Shown here in pieces: positions 9,060 to 17,567 of a stretch of 64,000 nucleotides of DNA. The DNA comes from Pseudovibrio sp. M1P-2-3. GTDB taxonomy: Bacteria > Pseudomonadota > Alphaproteobacteria > Rhizobiales > Stappiaceae. Position 1 is the first letter of the stretch, and each line of letters starts with the position of its first letter. The DNA lies in NCBI RefSeq assembly GCF_031501865.1, contig NZ_JARRCW010000001.1, forward strand, positions 1,757,001-1,821,000, read 5' to 3'. The notes beneath the pieces are model-generated. The model ran no database searches and was not told the origin of the DNA. It saw nothing but the letters and a program-made list of their open reading frames with translations. A program made the translations under genes and the position numbers.

Positions 9060-9075
9060 CCTGTCTCAAACACTG

Positions 9076-9098
9076 GTGAGAGCCACATAGGCTCTCAC
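9076..9098 (+). repeat. Stable hairpin between nrtA and nrtB
   Basis: A perfect 9-base inverted repeat (GTGAGAGCC / GGCTCTCAC) with a 5-base loop lies in the 77-base gap. No T-run follows, so it is more likely a 3' stabiliser or processing site that raises nrtA mRNA over the membrane-protein genes than a full terminator. Confidence 0.6.
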
Positions 9099-9136
9099 TT
9101 CTCCGCAGATTCATTAATTTACTAGGGGTGGTTCTG

Positions 9137-10213
9137 GTGACGAACCTTTCACAAACAGAACAGACGAAAACCGCTTTGGGTAAAGAGCGTTTTTCAGCTG
9201 CAATCCGTAAGGCCAGTGGTTGGCTGGATATGCTGGCGCTTGGGTGGCTGGTGCCAATTCTCAAATTACTTGCAGGGGAAGAGCCAAAAGAACAACTGGC
9301 TGAGTTGAAACGTGTTTTGATAATTCCCCTGCTGGGCATTCTTGTGTTTCTCGTGATTTGGGGGGTAGCTGCCCCGAAAATCCAGACATCCTTGGGGGCT
9401 ATTCCCGGCCCGGTACAGGTGTGGGAACAGGTGGTCAATCTTTATGATGACCATAAACGCGAGCGGGCCAAGGCTGATGCCTTTTATGAGCGTCAGGACG
9501 TGAGGAATGCCAAGCTGACTGCGGCTGGAAAAACGGACAAGGTCAAACACCGCAGCTATACGGGCAAGCCCACGTATTTGGACCAGATTTTGACCTCGCT
9601 TGTCACAGTTGGTCTGGGCTTTGTGATTGCGACTGCAATCGCCGTTCCGCTGGGCATTGCCTCGGGGCTTTCAAGAACGGTGAACGGGGCAATCAATCCC
9701 TTGATCCAGATTTTTAAACCCGTTTCGCCGCTTGCATGGCTGCCGATCGTTACCATGATTGTCTCGGCCACCTATGCCAACCCTTGGGAGTTTATGCCCA
9801 AATCCCTGCTGGTGTCTGCGGTGACAGTGACCCTTTGCTCCTTATGGCCAACGCTTATCAATACGGCCTTAGGGGTGGCGTCCGTTGACAAGGACTTGAT
9901 GAATGTGGGCCGTGTTCTCAAACTGCCAACACACAAGACAATTACCAAGCTTGTATTGCCATCGTCACTGCCTTTGATTTTCACCGGACTTCGCCTGTCT
10001 TTGGGTGTGGGCTGGATGGTGCTGATTGCCGCGGAAATGCTGGCGCAAAACCCCGGCCTTGGAAAATTTGTCTGGGACGAATTCCAGAACGGATCTTCCC
10101 AGTCCTTGGCAAAAATCATCGTGGCAGTGCTCACCATCGGTCTCATTGGCTTCATGCTGGACCGTGTGATGTATGCCCTGCAAAGCCTCTTCAGCTTTTC
10201 GGCGAACAGGTAA
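9137..10213 (+). CDS. nrtB: NrtB, nitrate ABC transporter permease
   Basis: 358 residues from the GTG at 9137, which has AGGGG eight bases upstream; a GTG at 9128 would overlap that site. An N-terminal cytoplasmic stretch and one membrane segment are followed by an inserted charged region (about residues 105-145, rich in Lys, Arg, Asp and Tyr). The BPD_transp permease domain comes last, with the loop for the ATPase near residues 275-300. It forms the inner-membrane channel for nitrate with NrtA and the downstream ATPase. Confidence 0.92.
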   Translation: MTNLSQTEQTKTALGKERFSAAIRKASGWLDMLALGWLVPILKLLAGEEPKEQLAELKRVLIIPLLGILVFLVIWGVAAPKIQTSLGAIPGPVQVWEQVVNLYDDHKRERAKADAFYERQDVRNAKLTAAGKTDKVKHRSYTGKPTYLDQILTSLVTVGLGFVIATAIAVPLGIASGLSRTVNGAINPLIQIFKPVSPLAWLPIVTMIVSATYANPWEFMPKSLLVSAVTVTLCSLWPTLINTALGVASVDKDLMNVGRVLKLPTHKTITKLVLPSSLPLIFTGLRLSLGVGWMVLIAAEMLAQNPGLGKFVWDEFQNGSSQSLAKIIVAVLTIGLIGFMLDRVMYALQSLFSFSANR

Positions 10214-10222
10214 GGGGGTCCC

Positions 10223-11980
10223 ATGAGTATTCTTGAAATCTCAGGTCTTTCCAAAGCGTTTGGTGAAGGTGCACAGCGACGGGAAATATTGTCCAACGTG
10301 AACCTGAAAGTGGAGGAGGGCGAGTTTGTCGCTATCCTCGGGTTTTCCGGTTCGGGCAAAACCACCCTGATTTCCGCCATGGCGGGCCTGCTGGATGCAG
10401 ACGAAGGCGGCGTGATCTTTAAGGGAAAGCAAGTCACTGGGCCAGACCCTGAGCGGGGCGTGGTGTTCCAGTCCTATTCGTTAATGCCGTGGCTCACTGT
10501 CTGGCAAAATGTGGCCCTTGCCGTGGACAGTGTTTTTAAAGCCTGCGGGAGAGCAGAGCGCAAGCAAATCATTGCCCGCTACATAGCCATGGTAGGGCTC
10601 TCCCATGCGTGTGAACGTAGACCGGAAGAGCTTTCTGGTGGTATGCGCCAGCGCGTGGCGGTGGCACGGGCGCTGGCCATGCAGCCGCAGGTGCTGCTTA
10701 TGGATGAGCCGCTTTCTGCCCTTGATGCGTTAACCCGCGCCAAGCTTCAGGATGAATTTGCTGAAATTTCGCAGAAAGAGAAAAAGACCATCATTCTCGT
10801 GACTAATGACGTGGACGAGGCCATTTTGTTGGCTGACAGAATTATTCCTTTAAAACCGGGTCCCAATGCGTCTTTCGGGCCGGAGTTTAAGGTAGATATT
10901 CCCCGCCCGCGTGAGCGCTCTGCCATGAACTCCAGTGATGCGTTTATCCAGTTGCGAGCGTCGATCACTCAATATCTGATGGAGGTGGGCGCGCAGAACG
11001 GGGAAGGCTCCACACAGGAGTACAACCTGCCAAATATAATTCCCTTTGCCCAAAAGCAGGCGGAGAAAAAACTTTCAGATGCCATCGAAAGAGCAGCAGG
11101 TGACAGCACCAGCGGGAAATATCTGGAATTCAGCCAGCTGAAGAAGGTCTACCCCACTCCCAAAGGGCCTCTCACAGTGGTGGACGGGTTTGATTTGAAA
11201 GTAAAGAAAGGGGAATTCCTTTCGCTTATCGGCCATTCGGGCTGTGGCAAGTCCACTGTTTTGTCCATGGTTGCGGGCCTCAACGAGATTACAGAGGGCA
11301 CCATTATTCTGGATGGGGAGCACATTACCCAAGCAGGGCCGGACAAGGCAGTGGTGTTTCAAGCCCCTTCGCTTCTTCCGTGGCTGACAGCCTATGAGAA
11401 TGTGGCGCTGGGTGTTGACCGGGTCTACCCCGATGCCAGCAAGGAGGAGCGCAATGATGTCATTGAGTATTACCTATCAAAGGTGGGTCTTGAAGATGCG
11501 ATGCACACGCTTGCAAGTGATCTTTCCAATGGAATGAAGCAGCGGGTGGGTATTGCCCGTGCCTTTGCTCTCTCTCCCAAAGTGCTGCTTCTGGATGAAC
11601 CTTTTGGGATGCTGGATTCACTGACCCGTTGGGAACTTCAAGATGTCTTGATGGACGTTTGGAAGAAGACCAAGGTGACCGCGATTTGTGTGACCCATGA
11701 TGTGGATGAGGCGATCTTACTTGCTGATCGTGTGGTGATGATGTCCAACGGCCCCAATGCCAAAATTGGTAATGTCATGGAGGTGGACCTTGCAAGACCG
11801 CGTTCACGCAAGGAGCTTCTGGCTCACCCTGATTACTACGCTTACCGTGAAGAACTTCTTGATTTCCTAGAGGCTTATGAAGGGGGCGCCAACCCGACCC
11901 CTGAGCAGCTCCAGTCTATCCAGCAAAAACGTGCAACCCGCCTCCTTCGTCAGAAGGGTGCAGTGGATGCAGCAGAGTAA
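10223..11980 (+). CDS. Fused double-ATPase subunit of the nitrate ABC transporter (NrtC/NrtD-like)
   Basis: 585 residues with two complete ABC ATPase domains joined by a linker of about 90 residues. Domain 1 has Walker A GFSGSGKTT (near 40), signature LSGGMRQR (near 135) and Walker B VLLMDE (near 155). Its H-loop reads VTNDVDEA, with Asn in place of the usual His. Domain 2 has GHSGCGKST (near 335), signature LSNGMKQR (near 438), Walker B VLLLDE and a normal VTHDVDEA. This single chain can supply both ATPase halves, replacing separate NrtC and NrtD. It starts nine bases after nrtB. The lost His suggests that one ATP site is impaired (inference). Confidence 0.92.
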   Translation: MSILEISGLSKAFGEGAQRREILSNVNLKVEEGEFVAILGFSGSGKTTLISAMAGLLDADEGGVIFKGKQVTGPDPERGVVFQSYSLMPWLTVWQNVALAVDSVFKACGRAERKQIIARYIAMVGLSHACERRPEELSGGMRQRVAVARALAMQPQVLLMDEPLSALDALTRAKLQDEFAEISQKEKKTIILVTNDVDEAILLADRIIPLKPGPNASFGPEFKVDIPRPRERSAMNSSDAFIQLRASITQYLMEVGAQNGEGSTQEYNLPNIIPFAQKQAEKKLSDAIERAAGDSTSGKYLEFSQLKKVYPTPKGPLTVVDGFDLKVKKGEFLSLIGHSGCGKSTVLSMVAGLNEITEGTIILDGEHITQAGPDKAVVFQAPSLLPWLTAYENVALGVDRVYPDASKEERNDVIEYYLSKVGLEDAMHTLASDLSNGMKQRVGIARAFALSPKVLLLDEPFGMLDSLTRWELQDVLMDVWKKTKVTAICVTHDVDEAILLADRVVMMSNGPNAKIGNVMEVDLARPRSRKELLAHPDYYAYREELLDFLEAYEGGANPTPEQLQSIQQKRATRLLRQKGAVDAAE

Positions 11981-11992
11981 AGGGGCGTTAAG

Positions 11993-14443
11993 GTGACCAA
12001 ACAAAGACTTGTAATTATTGGAAATGGCATGGCTCCGGGCCGTATGCTGGAATACCTGTTTGAGGCAGGGCCAGATGCCTATGATGTGACCATATTCAAC
12101 GCTGAACCCCGGGTGAATTATAATCGCCTGATGCTTTCTCCGGTCCTGTCCGGCGAGAAGTCCTATGAAGATATCATTACCCATGATGATGAGTGGTATG
12201 AAACCCATGGTGTGACCTTGCACAAGGGTGCCAAGGTGACGGATATCGACCGGAAGGCGAAGACTGTTTCTTCCTTGAATGGCATCACGGTCTCCTATGA
12301 CAAGCTGGTGATCGCTACCGGTTCCAGCCCGTTTATTGTTCCTCTTCCCGGTCATACCCTTGAGGGTGTTCTGGTTTACAGGGACCTTGATGATGTGGAA
12401 ACGATGCTTGGTGCTGCAAACGGCGGTGGGCGCGCTGTTGTTATCGGCGGCGGCTTGCTTGGGCTGGAAGCGGCTGCGGGCTTGAAGGAGCAGGGTATGG
12501 ATGTAACGGTTCTGCATCTCATGCCAACGCTTATGGAGCGCCAGCTGGACCCGACTGCAGGATTTTTGTTGGAGAGGGCATTTGAAGAGCGCGGCATTTG
12601 CGTCAACACACAGGCCAATACCAAGGAAATCATCGGGACGGATGGGCGTGTCTCCTCTGTTGTGCTGGAAGATGGAACCACCATTGACGCCAGTATTGTA
12701 GTGATGGCAGTTGGCATTCGCCCCAGCACCCAGCTTGCCAAGATGGCGGGGCTGCACACGGGACGCGGCATTCTGGTGGGCGATGATATGCGCACATCTG
12801 ATCCGGATATCTTCTCCCTTGGGGAGTGTGTGGAGCACAGAGGCGAGTGCTACGGCCTTGTGGCACCGCTCTATGAAATGGCAAGGGTTCTTGCCGACAA
12901 CCTTCTGGGTGGTACCTCTGAATATAATGGCTCTGTGACAGCAACCAAGCTGAAGGTAACGGGCATTGACCTTTATTCGGCTGGTGATTTTGAAGAGGGG
13001 GAAGGCAGAGAAGAGATTGTTCTTCGAGATGCTGCTGCCGGTGTCTACAAGCGCCTTGTCTTGCAGGACAACAAGGTCATTGGCGCTGTGCTTTATGGCG
13101 AGACGAGTGATGGCCCCTGGTTCTTTGATCTTTTAAAGAAAGGGCAGGATGTTGAGGAGATGCGTGAAACGCTCATCTTCGGGCAGGCCTATCAAGGAGG
13201 GTCCCCCCTGGACCCTACGGAGGCCGTTGCAGCCTTACCAGATGATGCAGAAATCTGTGGTTGTAACGGCATTTCCAAAGGCACAATTGTAGAAGCTATC
13301 AAAACCAAAGGCCTGACCAGCCTTGACGAGGTACGGGCGCATACCAAAGCCTCCGCCTCGTGCGGCACGTGTACGGGGCTGGTTGAGCAGCTCATGCATG
13401 TGGCGCTGGGCGACAGCTATAACCCGCAGGCGGTACAGCCCATGTGCCCGTGCACAGACCTTGGCCATGATGATGTACGCCGCCTGATCGTTGCCAAGGA
13501 GCTGAAAAGCATTCCGGAAGTGATGCAGGAGCTGGAATGGAAAACCTCGTGCGGCTGCGTCAAATGCCGTCCTGCGCTCAATTACTATCTGGTGTGTGAC
13601 TGGCCGGAAGAATATGCCGACGATTATCAATCTCGTTATATCAATGAGCGCGTGCACGCCAATATTCAAAAAGACGGTACATTTTCCGTTGTTCCGCGCA
13701 TGTGGGGCGGCATGACGACCTCTAGTGAGCTGCGGGCCATTGCCGATGTGGTGGACAAGTTCGATATCCCTTCCGTCAAATGCACCGGTGGGCAACGCAT
13801 CGACATGCTGGGGGTGAAAAAGGAAGATCTGCCAGCAGTTTGGGATGATCTTGGTAAAGCCGGGTTTGTTTCCGGCCACGCCTATGCCAAGGGGCTGCGC
13901 ACTGTGAAAACCTGCGTTGGAACGGACTGGTGCCGTTTTGGAACGCAAGATTCAACGGGCCTTGGCATTCGCCTTGAAAAGTTCATGTGGGGTTCCTGGA
14001 CACCGGCAAAGCTGAAACTGGCTGTTTCGGGATGTCCGCGCAATTGCTCGGAATCTACCTGTAAGGATATCGGCATTATCTGCGTGGACTCGGGCTATGA
14101 ACTCCACTTTGGCGGCGCTGCCGGGCTGGAGATTCAAGGCACTGAGATCCTTTGCAACGTCTCCACGGAAGAAGAGGTGCTGGAATACGTTTGTGCGCTC
14201 ACGCAGATGTACCGCGAACAAGCGCGGTATCTGGAACGCATTTATAAATGGGCAGCCCGCATTGGCCATGACGAGGTGCGGGCGCAAATTGCCGAAAACC
14301 CCGAGAAACGGAAGTACTACTTCGACCGGTTTGTGGCCTCGCAGAAGGTTGCGCAGGTGGACCCTTGGTCCGAAAGGGTCAGCGGCAAGGACAAGCATGA
14401 GTTTAACCCGATACACATACAGGCAGCGGAGGCAGCAGAATGA
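11993..14443 (+). CDS. nirB: NirB, assimilatory NAD(P)H nitrite reductase large subunit
   Basis: 816 residues from a GTG. Domains in order: FAD/NAD-binding pyridine nucleotide oxidoreductase (residues 1-300, second dinucleotide site VVIGGGLLGLEAAAGL near 148); BFD-like [2Fe-2S] domain (CGCNG near 421, CGTC near 456); and the siroheme/[4Fe-4S] nitrite reductase half with cluster cysteines in TCVGTDWC (near 640) and GCPRNC (near 680). It reduces nitrite to ammonium with six electrons from NADH in the cytoplasm. The stop overlaps the nirD start. Full length, all cluster ligands present. Confidence 0.95.
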   Translation: MTKQRLVIIGNGMAPGRMLEYLFEAGPDAYDVTIFNAEPRVNYNRLMLSPVLSGEKSYEDIITHDDEWYETHGVTLHKGAKVTDIDRKAKTVSSLNGITVSYDKLVIATGSSPFIVPLPGHTLEGVLVYRDLDDVETMLGAANGGGRAVVIGGGLLGLEAAAGLKEQGMDVTVLHLMPTLMERQLDPTAGFLLERAFEERGICVNTQANTKEIIGTDGRVSSVVLEDGTTIDASIVVMAVGIRPSTQLAKMAGLHTGRGILVGDDMRTSDPDIFSLGECVEHRGECYGLVAPLYEMARVLADNLLGGTSEYNGSVTATKLKVTGIDLYSAGDFEEGEGREEIVLRDAAAGVYKRLVLQDNKVIGAVLYGETSDGPWFFDLLKKGQDVEEMRETLIFGQAYQGGSPLDPTEAVAALPDDAEICGCNGISKGTIVEAIKTKGLTSLDEVRAHTKASASCGTCTGLVEQLMHVALGDSYNPQAVQPMCPCTDLGHDDVRRLIVAKELKSIPEVMQELEWKTSCGCVKCRPALNYYLVCDWPEEYADDYQSRYINERVHANIQKDGTFSVVPRMWGGMTTSSELRAIADVVDKFDIPSVKCTGGQRIDMLGVKKEDLPAVWDDLGKAGFVSGHAYAKGLRTVKTCVGTDWCRFGTQDSTGLGIRLEKFMWGSWTPAKLKLAVSGCPRNCSESTCKDIGIICVDSGYELHFGGAAGLEIQGTEILCNVSTEEEVLEYVCALTQMYREQARYLERIYKWAARIGHDEVRAQIAENPEKRKYYFDRFVASQKVAQVDPWSERVSGKDKHEFNPIHIQAAEAAE

Positions 14444-14772
14444 ACGCACAAAGCACACACTGGATTGAGGTGGGCGTGAGAGATGATATTCCGCTCCGTG
14501 GGTCCCGCGTTGTTTATCTCAATGGCGAGAAAATTGCCCTTTTCAAAACCATGGAGGGCAACATCTATGCTCTGGAAGATTCCTGCCCCCACAAGGGCGG
14601 CCCTTTGAGCGAGGGGATGGTGCATGACGGCTGTGTCACCTGCCCACTGCATAACTGGGTGATCTCGCTGGAAAATGGAGAAGCGCAGGGCGCTGATGAA
14701 GGGACTGTGAAGCGCTATCCTGTCCGGTTGGAGGGGGATATTCTGTTTCTGGGGTTGAATGGGAGAGGGTGA
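14440..14772 (+). CDS. nirD: NirD, nitrite reductase small subunit (Rieske-like)
   Basis: 110 residues, translationally coupled to nirB through ATGA. It has a Rieske fold with a C-x-H (CPHKGG, near residue 48) and C-x2-H (CPLHNW, near residue 68) pair, so unlike many NirD proteins that have lost ligands it can probably bind a [2Fe-2S] cluster. It associates with NirB in the NADH nitrite reductase. The nasA gene starts one base after the stop. Confidence 0.93.
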   Translation: MNAQSTHWIEVGVRDDIPLRGSRVVYLNGEKIALFKTMEGNIYALEDSCPHKGGPLSEGMVHDGCVTCPLHNWVISLENGEAQGADEGTVKRYPVRLEGDILFLGLNGRG

Positions 14773-14773
14773 G

Positions 14774-17464
14774 ATGAGCGCGGGAAGCTGCACTGAGACA
14801 ACCCGAAGCACCTGCCCCTATTGCGGGGTAGGATGCGGTGTTCTCGTGAACAAACAGCAGGACGGGTCGGTCGAGGTGAAAGGGGACCCTGACCATCCCG
14901 CCAACTTTGGCAGGCTCTGTTCCAAGGGAATGGCCCTTGGGGAAACCCTTGATATGGAAGGGCGGCTGCTGTTTCCAAAAGTGCACGGGCAGCGCAAGAG
15001 CTGGGACGAGGCGCTGGATCTTGTTGCCAATACCTTCGCGCGGACCATTGCGGAGCACGGGCCGGATTCTGTTGCCTTTTACGGCTCCGGCCAGATGCTG
15101 ACCGAAGACTATTATGTGGCCAATAAACTCATGAAAGGGTTCATGGGTACCGCCAATATTGATAGTAACTCCCGCCTGTGTATGGCCTCATCCGTTGCGG
15201 GGCACAAGATTGCGTTTGGGTCGGACACGGTTCCTGGAACCTATGAGGATCTGGAGCAAGCGGACCTAGTGGTTCTGGTGGGATCCAATGCTGCATGGTG
15301 TCATCCTGTCCTTTTTCAAAGAATTCTGGCTGCAAAAGCAAGTCGCCCCTCGTTGAAGCTGGTGGTTATTGATCCCAGACAAAGCGCAAGTACTCAGCAT
15401 GCGGATATGCACCTGCAAGTACGGCCAGATGGGGACAGTGCTCTGTTTGCCGGTTTGCTGGATTACCTATCCAAAAATAATTTTCTGGATCAAGGCTACA
15501 TCAGCGCCCATACGCAAGATTTTGGTTTGGCACTGACCGCCGCAAAAAGTTGGGGGGCGGAGGCTATCGAAGCCGTCTGCGGTCTGGAAACTGAGGAACT
15601 GGAGGGCTTTTACAAACTCTTTGCCCGTACAGAGAAAGTTGTCACGCTTTATTCGCAGGGGGTGAACCAGTCCTCAAGCGGCACTGCTAAAGTGGGCGCG
15701 ATTTTAAATTGCCATCTTGCCACCGGGCGCATTGGCCGCGTTGGAATGGGGCCGTTTTCACTCACTGGACAACCCAATGCCATGGGCGGACGGGAGGTGG
15801 GGGCACTGGCCAATATGCTTGCAGCGCACATGTCTATTGAGGACGAGAGCCACCGACAAACGGTCAGTGATTTTTGGGAAACCGACCGGCTGGCCTTCGA
15901 AACCGGCCTGAAAGCGGTAGAGATGTTTGATGCGGTTGCCTCTGGTGAAATCAAGGCAATCTGGATCATGGCCACCAGCCCCGTGGACAGTATGCCCAAT
16001 GGGGATCTGGTTGAGACTGCTTTGAAAAACTGCGAGTTTGTCGTGACCTCTGATATTCTGGGGGATACTGACACGCTCCGCCATGCCCATGTGGCACTGC
16101 CCTCACTGGGGTGGGGAGAAAAAAGCGGGACGGTCACCAATTCGGAGCGGAGAATATCCCGCCAACGTGCATTTCTCAGCGAGCCAGAAGAGGCAAGGGC
16201 AGATTGGTGGCAACTGGCCCAAGTTGGACAGCGCATGGGGTTTGAAGATGCATTTTCCTTTGATAATCCAGTCCAGATTTTCCGCGAACATGCTGCGCTT
16301 TCCGGCTACCAGAATAATGGTGAACGGGATTTTGATATCAGCGCCTACGACGATGTGAGTGAGGGTGCCTATGAGGCATTGACGCCATTTCAGTGGCCCC
16401 GCACGCGCGAGCCTGCGAGAAATAAAGAGCGTTTTTTTTCTGATGGCGGATTTTTCCATAAAAACGGCAGGGCACGTTTTGTTCAAATTGAGCCACAGAC
16501 TCTAGGGGAGGCAACTCATAATTATGCATTCACGTTAAATACGGGGCGTATCCGCGATCAGTGGCATACCATGACACGTACCGGAAAATCGGCCCGACTG
16601 TCCGCCCATCTTGGGGAGCCTTTCGCAGAAATTCATCCTGAAGATGCACTGGCTCTCGGGATACGGCATGCAAACCTTGTGGAAGTGAGTAACGGGCTGG
16701 GAAAAATTCTTGTGCGTGCGCTTATCACCTCTCGTCAGAGCAAGGGAGAAGTTTTTGTTCCCATGCATTGGAGTGATCAGTTTGCGTCCAATGCGCGTGT
16801 GGACCGTTTGGTGCCGCCTAAAACGGATGGAACCTCCGGCCAGCCTGCATTTAAAAACGTGGGAGTGAAGCTCAGACCTTATGTGGGTGCGCTCTATGGT
16901 TTTGTGGTGAGCAGAAAGAAACCAGAGCTAATTGATCTGGATTACTGGGTGGTTTCCAGATGTGAAGGCGGGTGGAGTGCCGAGTTTGCCCATACGCATC
17001 GGCCAGCCAATATCACTGAGCGCCTTCAAGACCTGTTTAAAGACAGCGCCCCAAATCAAAGCGGGGCGAGGCCCGAGCTGGTGTCGATGGTCAATGACGG
17101 ATCTGGCCTTGCAACGCATGCAGGATTTCAGGAAGAAACCCTGTTAGGTGCCGCATTTATGGCGGACCGTCCTGTCGGGGTTTCGCGCGGTTGGGCGAGG
17201 GGGCTTCTTGGCTTTCGTTTCCACAACTCAATGTCCCGCCACGGAGTTTTGGCGGGGTTGCCTTCAAATGGAAGTGTGGAGCCCGGTGCGTTGATTTGTT
17301 CTTGCATGAATGTTGGAGTGAACCAGATAGCTCTGGCAATTGAACAAGGAGCCTCCAGCTTGGACCAAGTTGCAGCCGCTACAAATGCAGGAACTGGCTG
17401 TGGGTCTTGCCGCGGAGATATTCTGCGGATTATCGAGGATTTACAAGTGGTTGCAGCTCAATGA
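14774..17464 (+). CDS. nasA: NasA, assimilatory nitrate reductase catalytic subunit
   Basis: 896 residues from the ATG with GAGAGG six bases upstream; an ATG five codons earlier overlaps nirD. The N-terminus has the [4Fe-4S] ligands of the molybdopterin oxidoreductases (CPYCGVGC at residues 14-21, Cys in GRLCSKG near 49), followed by the molybdopterin guanine dinucleotide domains. A C-terminal BFD-like [2Fe-2S] domain (CSCMN near 842, CGSC near 876) is present, as in Klebsiella-type NasA. No signal peptide, so it is cytoplasmic. It reduces nitrate to nitrite for NirBD. It is the last gene of the nas operon; no electron-transfer partner gene (NasC) is seen. Confidence 0.94.
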   Translation: MSAGSCTETTRSTCPYCGVGCGVLVNKQQDGSVEVKGDPDHPANFGRLCSKGMALGETLDMEGRLLFPKVHGQRKSWDEALDLVANTFARTIAEHGPDSVAFYGSGQMLTEDYYVANKLMKGFMGTANIDSNSRLCMASSVAGHKIAFGSDTVPGTYEDLEQADLVVLVGSNAAWCHPVLFQRILAAKASRPSLKLVVIDPRQSASTQHADMHLQVRPDGDSALFAGLLDYLSKNNFLDQGYISAHTQDFGLALTAAKSWGAEAIEAVCGLETEELEGFYKLFARTEKVVTLYSQGVNQSSSGTAKVGAILNCHLATGRIGRVGMGPFSLTGQPNAMGGREVGALANMLAAHMSIEDESHRQTVSDFWETDRLAFETGLKAVEMFDAVASGEIKAIWIMATSPVDSMPNGDLVETALKNCEFVVTSDILGDTDTLRHAHVALPSLGWGEKSGTVTNSERRISRQRAFLSEPEEARADWWQLAQVGQRMGFEDAFSFDNPVQIFREHAALSGYQNNGERDFDISAYDDVSEGAYEALTPFQWPRTREPARNKERFFSDGGFFHKNGRARFVQIEPQTLGEATHNYAFTLNTGRIRDQWHTMTRTGKSARLSAHLGEPFAEIHPEDALALGIRHANLVEVSNGLGKILVRALITSRQSKGEVFVPMHWSDQFASNARVDRLVPPKTDGTSGQPAFKNVGVKLRPYVGALYGFVVSRKKPELIDLDYWVVSRCEGGWSAEFAHTHRPANITERLQDLFKDSAPNQSGARPELVSMVNDGSGLATHAGFQEETLLGAAFMADRPVGVSRGWARGLLGFRFHNSMSRHGVLAGLPSNGSVEPGALICSCMNVGVNQIALAIEQGASSLDQVAAATNAGTGCGSCRGDILRIIEDLQVVAAQ

Positions 17465-17504
17465 TGCCTGTAATAGCTACCAGTGTTTTAACACCCCCAA
17501 CTTG

Positions 17505-17536
17505 AAAGGGGCTTATCAGCCCCTTTACTTTTTTCA
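17505..17536 (+). terminator. Terminator of the nas operon
   Basis: AAAGGGGC (17505-17512) and GCCCCTTT (17519-17526) form an 8-base-pair stem with a 6-base loop, followed by ACTTTTTTC. It lies 40 bases after nasA and before the convergent dehydrogenase gene. Confidence 0.88.
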
Positions 17537-17567
17537 AAGAACGGGTTCCCTCATCAGGAAGTGCACT

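Noticed and set aside
11867-12838. 323-codon open frame antisense to nrtCD/nirB
   Set aside because: A shadow of strongly biased genes on the plus strand; composition rich in His, Arg and Asn and no ribosome site.
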